A stretch of 64,000 nucleotides of DNA, from contig CM030719.1 of assembly GCA_017979445.1 (NCBI GenBank), forward strand, positions 26,031,996 through 26,095,995, in the 5' to 3' direction. Of this stretch, positions 33,415 through 45,400 are shown piece after piece. Position 1 is the stretch's first letter; each line of letters opens with the position of its first letter. Made by a program: the position numbers and the translations under genes. This DNA is from Akebia trifoliata. Taxonomy: Eukaryota; Streptophyta; Magnoliopsida; Ranunculales; Lardizabalaceae. A model generated the notes under the pieces. The model ran no database searches. It was not told the origin of the DNA and was given only the letters and a program-made list of their open reading frames with translations.

Positions 33415-36400
33415 ATGGTATGTGCACTTTGCTCATAGGTTTGCTATTGCTTCCTGTTGTAATTTGATCTCTTCGAGCTTACCATGCTGTGGATGCTTAA
33501 ATTTTTAATATGTTTCTCTACAATTTGAATCAATCTCTCCATGTTTTGAATTTGTTTGGATGAATCTGTTCTTTCTCTACACTGGTGTGACTTCTCATGA
33601 TTCTTCTTTTCGTCTCCCCTATTTACTTTGTTTGGTAGGTACAACTCAATGTTATAATAAAACAAAAAATACTTTTTTTTCTGTAAGTTCGGGAAGCGGC
33701 GATAAATAGGAATTGTTAGCATGAAACGCAAATATATGGCACATTCTCTTACTTTATTATACAAACTAAACATTTAATTTAATGTCTCTCTTTATAAAAT
33801 TACAGTATCAGGATCTAAGTACAAAAAATGTTGTAAAATATAATTATTCTATATGGGTGTCAGTTGAATCATGGACAGAAGTTGTTGGTAAGAGCAAGAA
33901 GGGGAAGCAGGTCTGCTACCCTGAGTAGGAGATTCCTTCAAGAACACTTTGAATGAACACATCATTGTCTTATAATAACAAAAAAGAAGAAGTAAAAGAT
34001 AGACCCAAGGAATAAATTAATTTTGTTTATCTAAACAATATTGTATAATTTAGAAATCTGGATAAAATATGTAGTGGCACTAAAATTGCAAATGAAGCTA
34101 TGAAGGACCAAATTTCTGAAATACAAAATAGTGTTAATCTTGGAATAAAATTGTGAAGAAATTTCACATTACATGAATGCTGTTGTTGTTATTGGATTTT
34201 AGTTAGGGGCTTAGAGCAAGAAAGAAAAAAAAAATCATATCATTCGACTTGTAGTTGGCTCCAAAACAAATTGACGTGGCTTGTCCAACATGGTGTCCTT
34301 TTAATCTATTTGTTTGTTCAAACGCGACGATCGGTAATCAATGCCGGATGAAGCTGGAACTGGGAGGGCTATTGTTTCATTGATAGGAGTGTTGAAAGAA
34401 AAAAAAAAAAAAAATCAAGGGACCATAAACGAAACCGAGTAACCAGGTGTAAACTTAAATCGGGAAATCTGGAATGGCCCGAAGTAAGGATTCCAACTCT
34501 GCCATGAATGCAAAGAAGAATTACTAAGCCAAAACATTTAATGACGAGCTCAAAATATTGATTTCAATGTGTCATTGCATCACAATTGAGCTAATTTCTC
34601 TTGTACTAATAGTATGCAGGAATAAATGTTAGTTGTCTGACAAAATTCCTACTTAGTATTTGCATTAACTCAAGCATACTCTAGATTTCACTGATTGGGC
34701 AAACAACCAACCAAATGAACATATCCTTGGATTTACTTTTTTTAACTTCCAAGGTTTCAAATTTTGGTTTTGGTGTCTATTTTGGTTAGTTTGGAAACTA
34801 ATACATTTTTCATTGAAATGATATACATTGAGATAAAAGAACAATAAGAAACGCTAGGAACTGACAAAACAGATATGAAAACTCACTAATAAGTCATTAA
34901 ACTACAATAAACAACCAGATGGAGTGTGACAAGGAAGATCATAACATTCCGCTAGCCATTGGAGCAGGTATTTGAGAGCCCAATAGCCAAAACAATTATA
35001 TTCTACATGGAGATGAGAATAATAATGTCATTCAAACTATGCAAACCTTAATGTGTAAGACACTTGCTTAAACTTAAAAATGTTAAATATTGCATTTTAA
35101 CATGCATTACTATATATACTTTTTTTATTTTTTGCATATGTATGATTATAATTTTAAAATATCCAACTAATTAAAACATGGACAATTGTATACATGAGCT
35201 TATATAGACGTGTAAACACTTAAAATATATCAAATAAGATTATATATATATTTATGTAACTTCAAGAAAAAAATATTATTTTAGTCGAATTTTACCGTCC
35301 ATAAAAATATTTCCACAAATTCTTGCAATTTTACTCCTGAAATTTGATTATTTTGGTCAAAATTCATTGTTGATCAAAATATTTTGTGAAATGAATTGTG
35401 ATCTGATTTCCACCATAATATATACAAAAAGAAACTGTTGGTTAAATTTCATTTTGAGCCTTGTGGAAATGGAAATATTTTGGTATATTTTATGAAAAAA
35501 TGTTGAATTTTAATACTATATTTACTTCTATATTGGAAATTAGTTATTCGTCGTCGTCAACAATGTACGATCTTTGATTTTCTTAAATGAAGTTGCAGAA
35601 TTTCTTCACCTTTTTTAATGCGTTTCAGGCAAATAGTTTGGAGCAAATTTGTCTGGCCAGCTATTCTCTATTTGTTTTCAGTCAGATTGTTCTTTGGCAA
35701 CGGCCATAGTGGTGAAGCCTTATTCCAAGAGAATGCTTAATCTTGATGTAGGACTCCACAAAGTTCTTAGGTCCCTAGACTGATAAATATTCAAAAATCA
35801 ATAGAACTTGCAACACAACAAGACCAAAACGTCAATGAAATGTCAGTACATACTAATATGTACATTAAATAAGACAAGACACATGAGTTTCATGAATGAG
35901 AATGCATCAATAGGTGATAAAAGGTGCAAACATCGGAACATCATATCTATCATCAAATATTCTGATTGAAAAGTATATGTATCTTTGTGTATGCACATCT
36001 ACAATTATTTTCACATCCATATTAACTCTGTCTGTCTCCTATCAGCCTTCTTCTCTGATATTTGCATGAAATCTAAATCGCTGCAGGGAACTTCAGTGAA
36101 CATTATTGTGGGTTCTCATGTATGGGTTGAAGATGCAGAATTAGCTTGGATTGATGGAGAAGTGTCTAAGATTAATGGCGATGATGCTGAAATCCGGACT
36201 ACTAATGGGAAAACGGTTGGTATGGTGCTTATGATGTTAAGTTTATATCTTCTCATGGGGTTACTTTTTAAATACACAGACAACTCACTCCCCCACCCAA
36301 CCAAAATAATAATAATAATAATAATAATAAATAATAAATAATAATAATAAATAATAATAAAAAATTGCATGTAATGTCACTCCTGGGTATTAGTTACACT

Positions 36401-39400
36401 TACAGAGACTATAGGAATAATGTTCCGCTTGAAATTTTCAACCTTAAATATTATGGTTGTATATTAATCCCTTGGCATCACAGTATCATGACATCTTTTC
36501 AATTTTGATACTGTTCAGGTTGTTTCAAATTTATCAAAAATATATCCAAAGGATATGGAAGCTCCTGCTGGCGGAGTTGATGACATGACAAAGCTATCCT
36601 ATTTGCATGAGCCTGGAGTTCTGCAGAATCTGGCAACTAGATATGAACACAAAGAAATCTATGTGAGCTTTTCTTCCTCTATTTTCTTAGTCAGTTGATG
36701 TCTGAAGCTATGGGCTGTACAATAATAGATATTCCTTTATCTTTGATACAATGGCAGACTTATACTGGAAAAATTCTTATTGCCATTAACCCATTCCAAA
36801 GATTGCCTCATCTATATGATGCTCACGTGATGGAACAATACAAGGGAGCACCATTTGGGGAGCTAAGCCCCCATGTTTTTGCACTTGCGGATGTTGCATA
36901 CAGGTGATCTCATATTTTCATGTATATAGGTTTAAGCATGGTTTAAAATATCGTTTCGATTAATGGAAAAACTGATACGGTATCCGATAATACCTGATAC
37001 ATTCCCAAAACAGTTAAATGTTTCGGAGTCAATATTTCATACATGTCTTGGTTGATACCGATATGTATCGACCGATACATTCTGATATTTTAAACCGTAG
37101 GTTTAAGTATGGAGGCGGGGTTTGATCCCAGGTCTGTGGTACTATTGCACATGGACTTTAACACCCACTGAGGTGTGGCACCTTCATTTTACAGGGTACA
37201 TATTGCTTTCTTGAAGGATGAATGCACGTAATTCGTGGAAATGGTTTCAATGAAAACAGGGCAATGATCAATGAGGGGAAAAGTAACTCCATTCTTGTTA
37301 GTGGTGAAAGTGGAGCTGGTAAAACTGAGACTACTAAAATGCTCATGCGTTATCTTGCCTATATGGGTGGTCGTGTTGCAACTGAAGGACGAACTGTCGA
37401 ACAACAAGTTCTAGAAGTAAGATGGATTATCTAGCCCCGGTTCAAATTAAAGATGATTCTCAATTTGATTCCTTGTTCTTATCGAGTGGTTATTCCTTCA
37501 GTTTGTAACCTCTCATGAAATTGATATTTAGTGCTAACTGATGTTATTGCAGTCAAACCCAGTTCTTGAAGCATTCGGCAATGCTAAAACTGTTAGAAAT
37601 AACAATTCCAGGTGAGATACTGTTCAGACTTCTAGGTGTACCACGAGATCAGATGTTATGTTTCTCCACATTTACCTCAGTGTATCATTGAAATTTGATT
37701 TTAGAGATGACTCGTGGACTGTCTCACACTCATTTCCCACTTTTTATCTATCTAACACAGATATTTCTCCTATTTTCATTTTGTGGGTTTCTTGAATTTC
37801 TGATGATCATATTTTTTATTTTATTATGTCTTGACACTGTACGTGGTTATACTCTTAGTATTGCCAATTAGACAGCCAACCTATTTGCTGATGGTGTGAA
37901 TTGGAAGGTTTTGTACATCAGAATCTTTCCCTTTGCTTCCCATCTTCTTATTAATATGAAATCCTTCTTTCTGAAAAAGAGGGATAATTACTACATAAAC
38001 ACCTAGACTTCATTTTTCTTGAAAGAGTCAATTCCTGAAATTTACGTGATCTGTAATTGATGCTCATAAATGTGTCTGTTGCAGCCGTTTTGGTAAATTT
38101 GTTGAGATCCAATTTGATAAATATGGAAGGATATCAGGGGCAGCCATCAGAACATATCTTCTTGAAAGATCTCGTGTTTGCCAAATTTCTGACCCTGAAC
38201 GCAACTACCATTGTTTTTACCTTCTTTGTGCGGCGCCACCAGAAGTAAGTGTCCTGTTGGAATAATAGCTATTAACTATATGTTTCATTTTCTTCGTACA
38301 TGTCCCTTGACTACAGGACTTAATTAAGATTTTTTTACAGTCAATTATGTTTAAATCTTGCCAGGAAATTGAGAAGTATAAGTTGGGAAACCCCAAATCA
38401 TTTCATTATCTTAATCAATCAAATTGCTATGAGCTGGTTGGTGTAAGTGATGCTCAAGATTATCTCGCCACTCGTAGAGCTATGGATATCGTCGGGATAA
38501 GTGAGAAAGAGCAGGTATAGCCTCGGCTATGATCTTGAAGCATGTAAACTACATGTGTTTAACTTCTTTATATAACTGGGAAGAATTATTTCCCTCACTT
38601 AAGTACTTTCTACTCTCAGGATGCAATTTTTAGAGTTGTTGCTGCAATTCTTCATCTTGGTAATATCGATTTTGCCAAGGGGGAAGAAATCGATTCATCA
38701 GTTCTAAAAGATGACAAATCCAAGTTCCATCTCCAAATGACAGCAGAACTTCTCATGTACGACTGGAGCCCCAACGTTACCTCACAAATTTATTTTGTTG
38801 CCTACATGGTCTCCAGTAAATGTTGATTTTATCATTATTTCAGGTGTGATCCTCAGGCCTTGGAAGACGCATTATGTAAACGTGTGATGATAACCCCAGA
38901 GGAGGTTATTAAGAGAAGTCTTGATCCTCTTGGTGCAACAGTTAGCAGGGATGGTTTGGCAAAAACAATATATTCTTGCTTATTTGACTGGTAAGGCACC
39001 ATTAGTATGGGAGAAATGTTATGAGGTTTTTTCCATTACTTTCTAACTCCATGAGTAGCACAGAATAGAATGAGCTTCCACATGATGTTAAGGGTTCATA
39101 ATTTCTATTATTACAGGTTGGTGGACAAAATTAATTCCTCAATTGGACAAGATCCTAACTCAAAGTCTCTGATTGGGGTCCTTGACATATATGGTTTTGA
39201 GAGCTTTAAGACTAACAGGTAACCATTGATAAAAAAGGCAAACTAATATCTAACATGGAATTTATCACATCTAGCTCACTTTGACTAAGTTTGTATATTT
39301 GATGTTACACAGTTTTGAACAGTTTTGTATTAATTTTACAAACGAGAAACTTCAACAACATTTCAACCAGGTAAGGTATTGGATCGTGTTTGGTAAATTC

Positions 39401-42400
39401 AACATTAGCTTGATCTTTATCTCATTCTAAAATTGTACATGATGTCACTCAGCACGTGTTCAAGATGGAGCAGGAAGAATACACGAAGGAGCAAATTGAC
39501 TGGAGCTATATAGAATTTGTTGATAACCAAGATGTCCTGGATCTTATTGAAAAGGTTTTTTTGCCCTTTGTCCTTCACTTTTTAGCCCTTAATTTGGAAA
39601 TAATGAATCATTTTAGTCTATTTCTAGTGAATTATAGAGTGGAATGGCTTAAAATATTATTCAGTTGTATTATTAAATTGTAGTGGTTTTTCCCATGGTC
39701 TTAGGTTCAAACCCCTTGAACCCCTTCTTATACTAATATGCTACTGTTAACCACTAACCCTACCAAGCAAAATATATATATGTGTGTGTGTGTGGGTGTG
39801 TGTGTGCGCGTGCGCGTGCGAGCGTGCGTGCTTGTTTACAGTGCTAGTCAATTTTAATGTTAAATAAATGACAAAATGCATATACCAGAGAAACGGCTAA
39901 GTTGCTTTGGATTAAATTTATCTGATTAAGTCAATCTATTTTGTTAGTGATCTCATAATTTGTATAGTTCTCTGAGTTGATATATTTTTCTATTGAAATC
40001 TGCATGAAATATATTAGTTTTCTGAGTCATGCACCAATTAGGTTTACTTCTAATAAGAACGCGTGAGTTTATTCTTAGTTGATTCCCTGAGTTCTAAATC
40101 TACTAATAAAGCTTGCAACTATGGTGTGATAATCTCTATATTGCGGCAAGCCATCAATTCTAGCTCAATGTAATCTTTACAATGATGAAAAACTTATTGC
40201 CCTGGTTTTGTTTTAATGAATTTTGGCTTGTTGTTAGTTTATATATTAGTTATTAAGATATGAAGTTCTGAATGATTTTTTTCTATGTAGCATTTTAGGA
40301 TCCCTAATCTAAAGGTAGATACTGCTTCTTGCACAGATCTTAACTTACATTGTTCCTTTTGCAGAAACCTGGTGGAATCATTGCTCTCCTCGATGAAGCT
40401 TGGTATGACAATGTTTCTTACCGTTTCCTAGTATTTAGTTCTCTCCTTTTACTGGGAATGATCTAGCTGCATCAGGAGTTATATTTTAGAAAAGATTTAA
40501 TTCCCATCAAAATTATTTGGGAAAATGCTGGAACTAAGCTTCTTTTTAATGCTGATGCGATTTTCCCGCTGTCATTCATATATCTTCTTTTTTTGCTTCC
40601 AGCATGTTTCCAAAGTCAACACCTGAAACATTGTGTCAGAAGCTTTATCAGACATTCAAAGTTCACAAGCGCTTTATCAAGCCAAAATTGTCTGTTACAG
40701 ACTTTACCATTGCACATTATGCAGGAGAGGTGAGTTCAATTCCTAGTACTAAGTGTTCCATAATGCGAGTTTTCTTTGCACTTGAATATTTTGATTCTCC
40801 TTTTCAGGTCTTATATCAATCTAGTCTATTTCTAGACAAAAACAAGGACTATGTTGTTCTTGAACATCAAGACATGTTGAATGCTTCCAAATGTTCTTTT
40901 GTAGCAGGCCTGTTCCCTCCACCTCCTGAGGAGACAACAAAATCTTCGAAGTTTTCTTCTATTGGTTCTCGTTTTAAGGTATCTTTTTGAATGTGATAAT
41001 GGGTTTTATCTTAAAGTAGGCTACAACCAATGAAAGATCTTAAAACATGTAACTTGTCATGTCCCATTGATATGTTATTTGCTCATTCTACTGGGGTGGA
41101 CTTTATTATGATCTAATTGATGCAGATACAACTACAGCAGTTGATGGAAACTTTAAATTCAACAGAACCTCACTACATTAGATGTGTGAAACCAAACAAT
41201 CTTCTAAAACCTGCCATTTTTGAGAATGTCAACATCATGCATCAATTGCGCTGCGGTGTGAGTACAAATTGAAATCGTACAATGCCTTTAACCTATATAT
41301 AACCAGGTAACCATTTTAATTGGTGTTTTGCCTGTAATTTCCTTGCAGGGTGTTCTAGAGGCAATTAGAATCAGTTGTGCTGGATATCCTACTCGCCGGA
41401 CATTTCACGAATTCCTTCTACGTTTTGGTATTCTAGCTCCAGAGGTTCTGCAAATGATGTAAGAACCCTCTCTTTGCTTTACTAGCAAAACAAATAAAAG
41501 ATTGTTGTACTTTGTTAGGAATTAGTTTGGTATTTCCTGTTTGTGTTTGCTAAATGCCTAAATGTACTTCGTTAGATGTGAATGTTCTTGTTCTTTTTCT
41601 TGACTTTCTCGCATTTCTGCACAGAAATGATGAAAAGGTTGCATGCAAAAAGATTTTGGAGAAGAAGGGGCTTGCAGGGTTTCAGGTAATGCTAGGACTG
41701 CATTTATCGCTTGTATACACTTAGAATAACAATCATAAGTTTCTAACTCTGTCAAACTATATGTTAAATTAGGCTTCACTCCTCTATGATAATGTCTAAT
41801 CTAATTTGAATATGCTTTGCTACTAATACAAACTGGTGCACATGTAACCAAGACACTCCATTTTCTCAGAAGTTGCCATTTGGGTACCCTATTGTACTTC
41901 TGTTTTCTATGCATGCTGACAAGCTTTTGCAAATAACCTTAGTTTACTCATATATTTTCTTTTACCTATTTTTGGGTATTGTGCACATGATTTTAATGTA
42001 TATCAGCTTATATAAGTATCTTCTTTCTATATTATACACATGACCTGAACTAAGTATTTTAGAAAATATATGAAGTCACATGCCATGACTGAAGATGTCT
42101 CCAGGAGAGTCGAATGACAGTAGTTAGATAAGGCATAGATAACGGCATCGATGATGATATGTTTCAAAATATGAAATAATCTTTACGGACGTGTTGGTGA
42201 ATTGGTTTGTGGGCTGTGTATTTGACATTTTGTATCAATTTGCAACATTGATAGTGTGCTTCTCATTACATAGCAAGGAGAATTTTTTCTTTCTTTCTTT
42301 TTGATGAATTCTCATAAATCTAGTTACATTTTGTGAATGTAAATGCTTTCACTTATTGAAAGGATCACCAAATGGTTTGCAGATTGGCAAATCAAAGGTT

Positions 42401-45400
42401 TTCTTAAGGGCTGGTCAGATGGCAGAGTTAGATGCACAGAGAGCAGAGGTGCTCAGCAATGCAGCCAAATGTATTCAGCGGAAAATACGAACATATATTG
42501 CTAGAAAACATTTTATCACATTACGGAAAGCAACTATTCAAGTGCAGGCCTTATGTAGAGGTAGCCCATCCAAAACTTTTAAAGTATGGATTACATGTAC
42601 TGCTATTTAAGAAATTATTATTATTTTGGTCTGCTCTTTAAATTTTGTAGGCTGACACACTTATTAGGACATGTTTATGATCTTTTACATAGCCCTATGC
42701 CTATCCTGTTATTTTTCTAGTAGCAACTGAGAAAGCACTGCAGGGAATTTGTTATCTGCTTGCCTCTATTTTTCTCATTTAGTTTTAAATTTTTTACTTT
42801 TTTTCTGAAATGGTTCGTAGGAAGGCTGGCCTGCAATCTGTACGAACAAATGAGGAGGTCAGCGGCTGCTGTGAAAATTCAAAAGAATTTGCGTAGATAC
42901 CTAGCCAGAAAGGATTATACTCGGCTCCGGTTGTCTGTGCTTGTCTTGCAGATGGGTTTAAGGGCAATGGCTGCTCGTAATGAATTTAAATTCAGGAAGC
43001 AAAATAAAGCAGCAATCATTATTCAAGTAATTAACTCGGGGCTACCATATATAACTTCAAAAAAATCATTTTTTTACTATGTATTCAAAGGTTTGTTTTC
43101 TTCCTAAACAAAATTGCAGGCCAAGTGGCGTTGTCATAGGGAATCTTCATACTACAAGAAGCTCAGGAGGGCATCCATTGTTTCTCAATGTAGATGGAAG
43201 GGAAGAATTGGCAGGAGAGAGCTTAGGAAGCTCAAAATGGTCAGTATCAGTATTAGTGTTCTAGCGAAGTTACGGTATTTAATTCATTTATTAGAATACT
43301 GTGATGCCATCAATTTTTGAAAAACCAGTTACTTTATACCTATACGGTATACGAAATGACAAGCATGAAATTGGCGAGGGAATATAAATATCAGTTGCTA
43401 GCTCAACTAGAGGGCTAATTCAGCTCCCCATGTGTGACACATGGTGCTGAAAATTTGCTCATGAAACAATCTTGCATATATAATGGTAATTTTTTCTGGT
43501 TTATTGTTATGCAAGTTTGGCATAATACATAAGCTATTGCTGGGCACAAACCGGACAAGAGTTGTGCGCAGCCTTAAAATGTTGATATTTACTTGTCAAA
43601 AAAAAAAAAAAAAGTTCTCATATCGATGTGTGTGTATACAGAAAAATATTCAACACTGTCATCATCGAAGCCTTGTCCCAAAAATTTGGAGATGGCTGAA
43701 GAATCTTGTTCCTCCATTCAATTCTGTTTAAAGACATATCTTTTGTTACTTCAAGTCTGTATGTTCTTTCTAGCTGGGGCTGTTATGTAACACATGGCTT
43801 TACCCATCTCAGTGTCTTTCCCTTAGTTTGCTCAACATTCAGCTCCATAATGTATAGCCATCCTTACTGTCATCTTATAAAACTTTTGTGTTATAAAGTA
43901 GTTCTGTTTTGTTTTCCTTTCCCTTTTCACTTTTTACAAGGTATGTCTTTTCGACCTCCTTTCTCCTTTTGATAGTATTTCTTTTGTTCATAAAAAATAT
44001 GTATGTATCTTTAGCATCTTTATCAAACAATAAAGCTTTATACCACCAGCCATTTGGGCTTGCCTGCTCAAAGTTCATCATGTAGTCAACACTATCTAGG
44101 GTCATATCTTTCATTACATCATGTTCTTCAAATCTTTCCTCAGGGCCTTCTTCATCTTTTGTGGCCTTCTCTTGTGCTATTAGAGCTTTCAACATTGGCT
44201 TGAATGCATCTTGTCATGGGTGCCGTCAATGGTCTTCGTCGTACATGAAAAATTATCTAGTGGACTTGTCTTTAGTTTTACTCTTATTGGGATTTGGAGC
44301 TACTCATAGGTTTCTCGCATGCACTCATTTTAACTTTCATATTTTTGATGATTTTCTTCTTGTCTTGGCCAAAATCATTCTATATTTTCTTGATTGCCAA
44401 TATTCAGTACCATTAAGCATAGTAAATCTTATGGTTTCCATATAAAATTCTCTTTCTTCTAAATGATGCGTCAATGGCATAATGCTTTAGAAGCATGTGT
44501 CATTCCAATTACCCAACTCAAATTTTATAAGCAACATCATCCTCAAATTTTCCCTCTTTTAGTATAATCCAACAAAGTAAAGAAAAGGAACACTTTGGGG
44601 GTATGGTTGTCAATGGATTGGATTCAGATCGGATTAGGATGGATCATGATTCATGAACTAATCTGATAACAGTGGATCCTGCCCATTCCTGTAAGATTTA
44701 TCAGATCCCAAAACCCAACCCAATCCAATAATAAAACCACACTAAACCAACCAATAATGGTCGGAATGGGTCCGAATTGTGTGTGTATATATAATAACGT
44801 TTACACTATATATGGATAGGTATGGTGGTTAATCTGCTACCCATTGTGCCTGACCGAACTAGCTCCTTCAGAATTATGTGATTTCAACTCCACTTAGGAG
44901 ACCTGCCAGTCATGGGTTTGAACCCATGACCACCTATTTGGGTGTTTACGCACCAACCGTCTTACCTATGGTTGGTGTTGTGCAATATGTATGTACATAC
45001 TTACACATATACTATCTTGGGTCATTATCAGATTAAAGCTTGGTTGATCAAGAACTGATGCAATATATTATTGGATTGTAACCTTCTTGGTTTGGTAATA
45101 ATTGGATCCCAAAACGTCACTCTAGACCCAACATTATTGGATTGAATCCGGGTCTAATATGATCCATTGACATCCCTACTTTGGGCTTCACCTGTCCATC
45201 AATCTTAATTTTCGCCTCATGTCCGTGGATCTGTTAACAAAGTTGCATAGAACCCCTAGATTCCAAAGTATTCCTCCATAGTTCCAGTTTTACATTTTAT
45301 CATTTTTTTTTTTGTCTCATCAACTAATAAGGTGTCATCTGCAAAAACAGCCAAGAATCTCCTCTTGAAGCTAATTCATCCATAAATAGCCAATAAATAT

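Larger units (their letters stand above)
36087..42470 (+). other. Myosin XI motor-domain exons (2 to 20)
   Basis: These exons encode the N-terminal SH3-like region ([18 protein letters not shown]), the ATP site (exon 5), switch I across the exon 6-7 junction, switch II in exon 11, the [13 protein letters not shown] helix (exons 12-13), a 38-nt mini-exon (40365-40402, [12 protein letters not shown]) and the converter ([17 protein letters not shown], exon 20). All catalytic motifs look intact. One oddity is HYAGEVLYQ across exons 15-16, where plant XI myosins normally have HYAGEVTYQ. Confidence 0.9.

Noticed and set aside
35985..36341. 118-codon frame containing the first motor exon, with an in-frame ATG at 36066
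   Set aside because: It reads through an acceptor (ctgcag at 36081-36086) and a needed donor at 36216. The upstream residues (MKSKSLQ) do not fit the family, while ATG|GTATGT at 33415 does.
42360..42382. Reading the motor exon from 42356 as the frame suggests (MKGSPNGLQ...)
   Set aside because: The acceptor tttgcag at 42376-42382 gives [14 protein letters not shown], which matches the family. The upstream residues do not.
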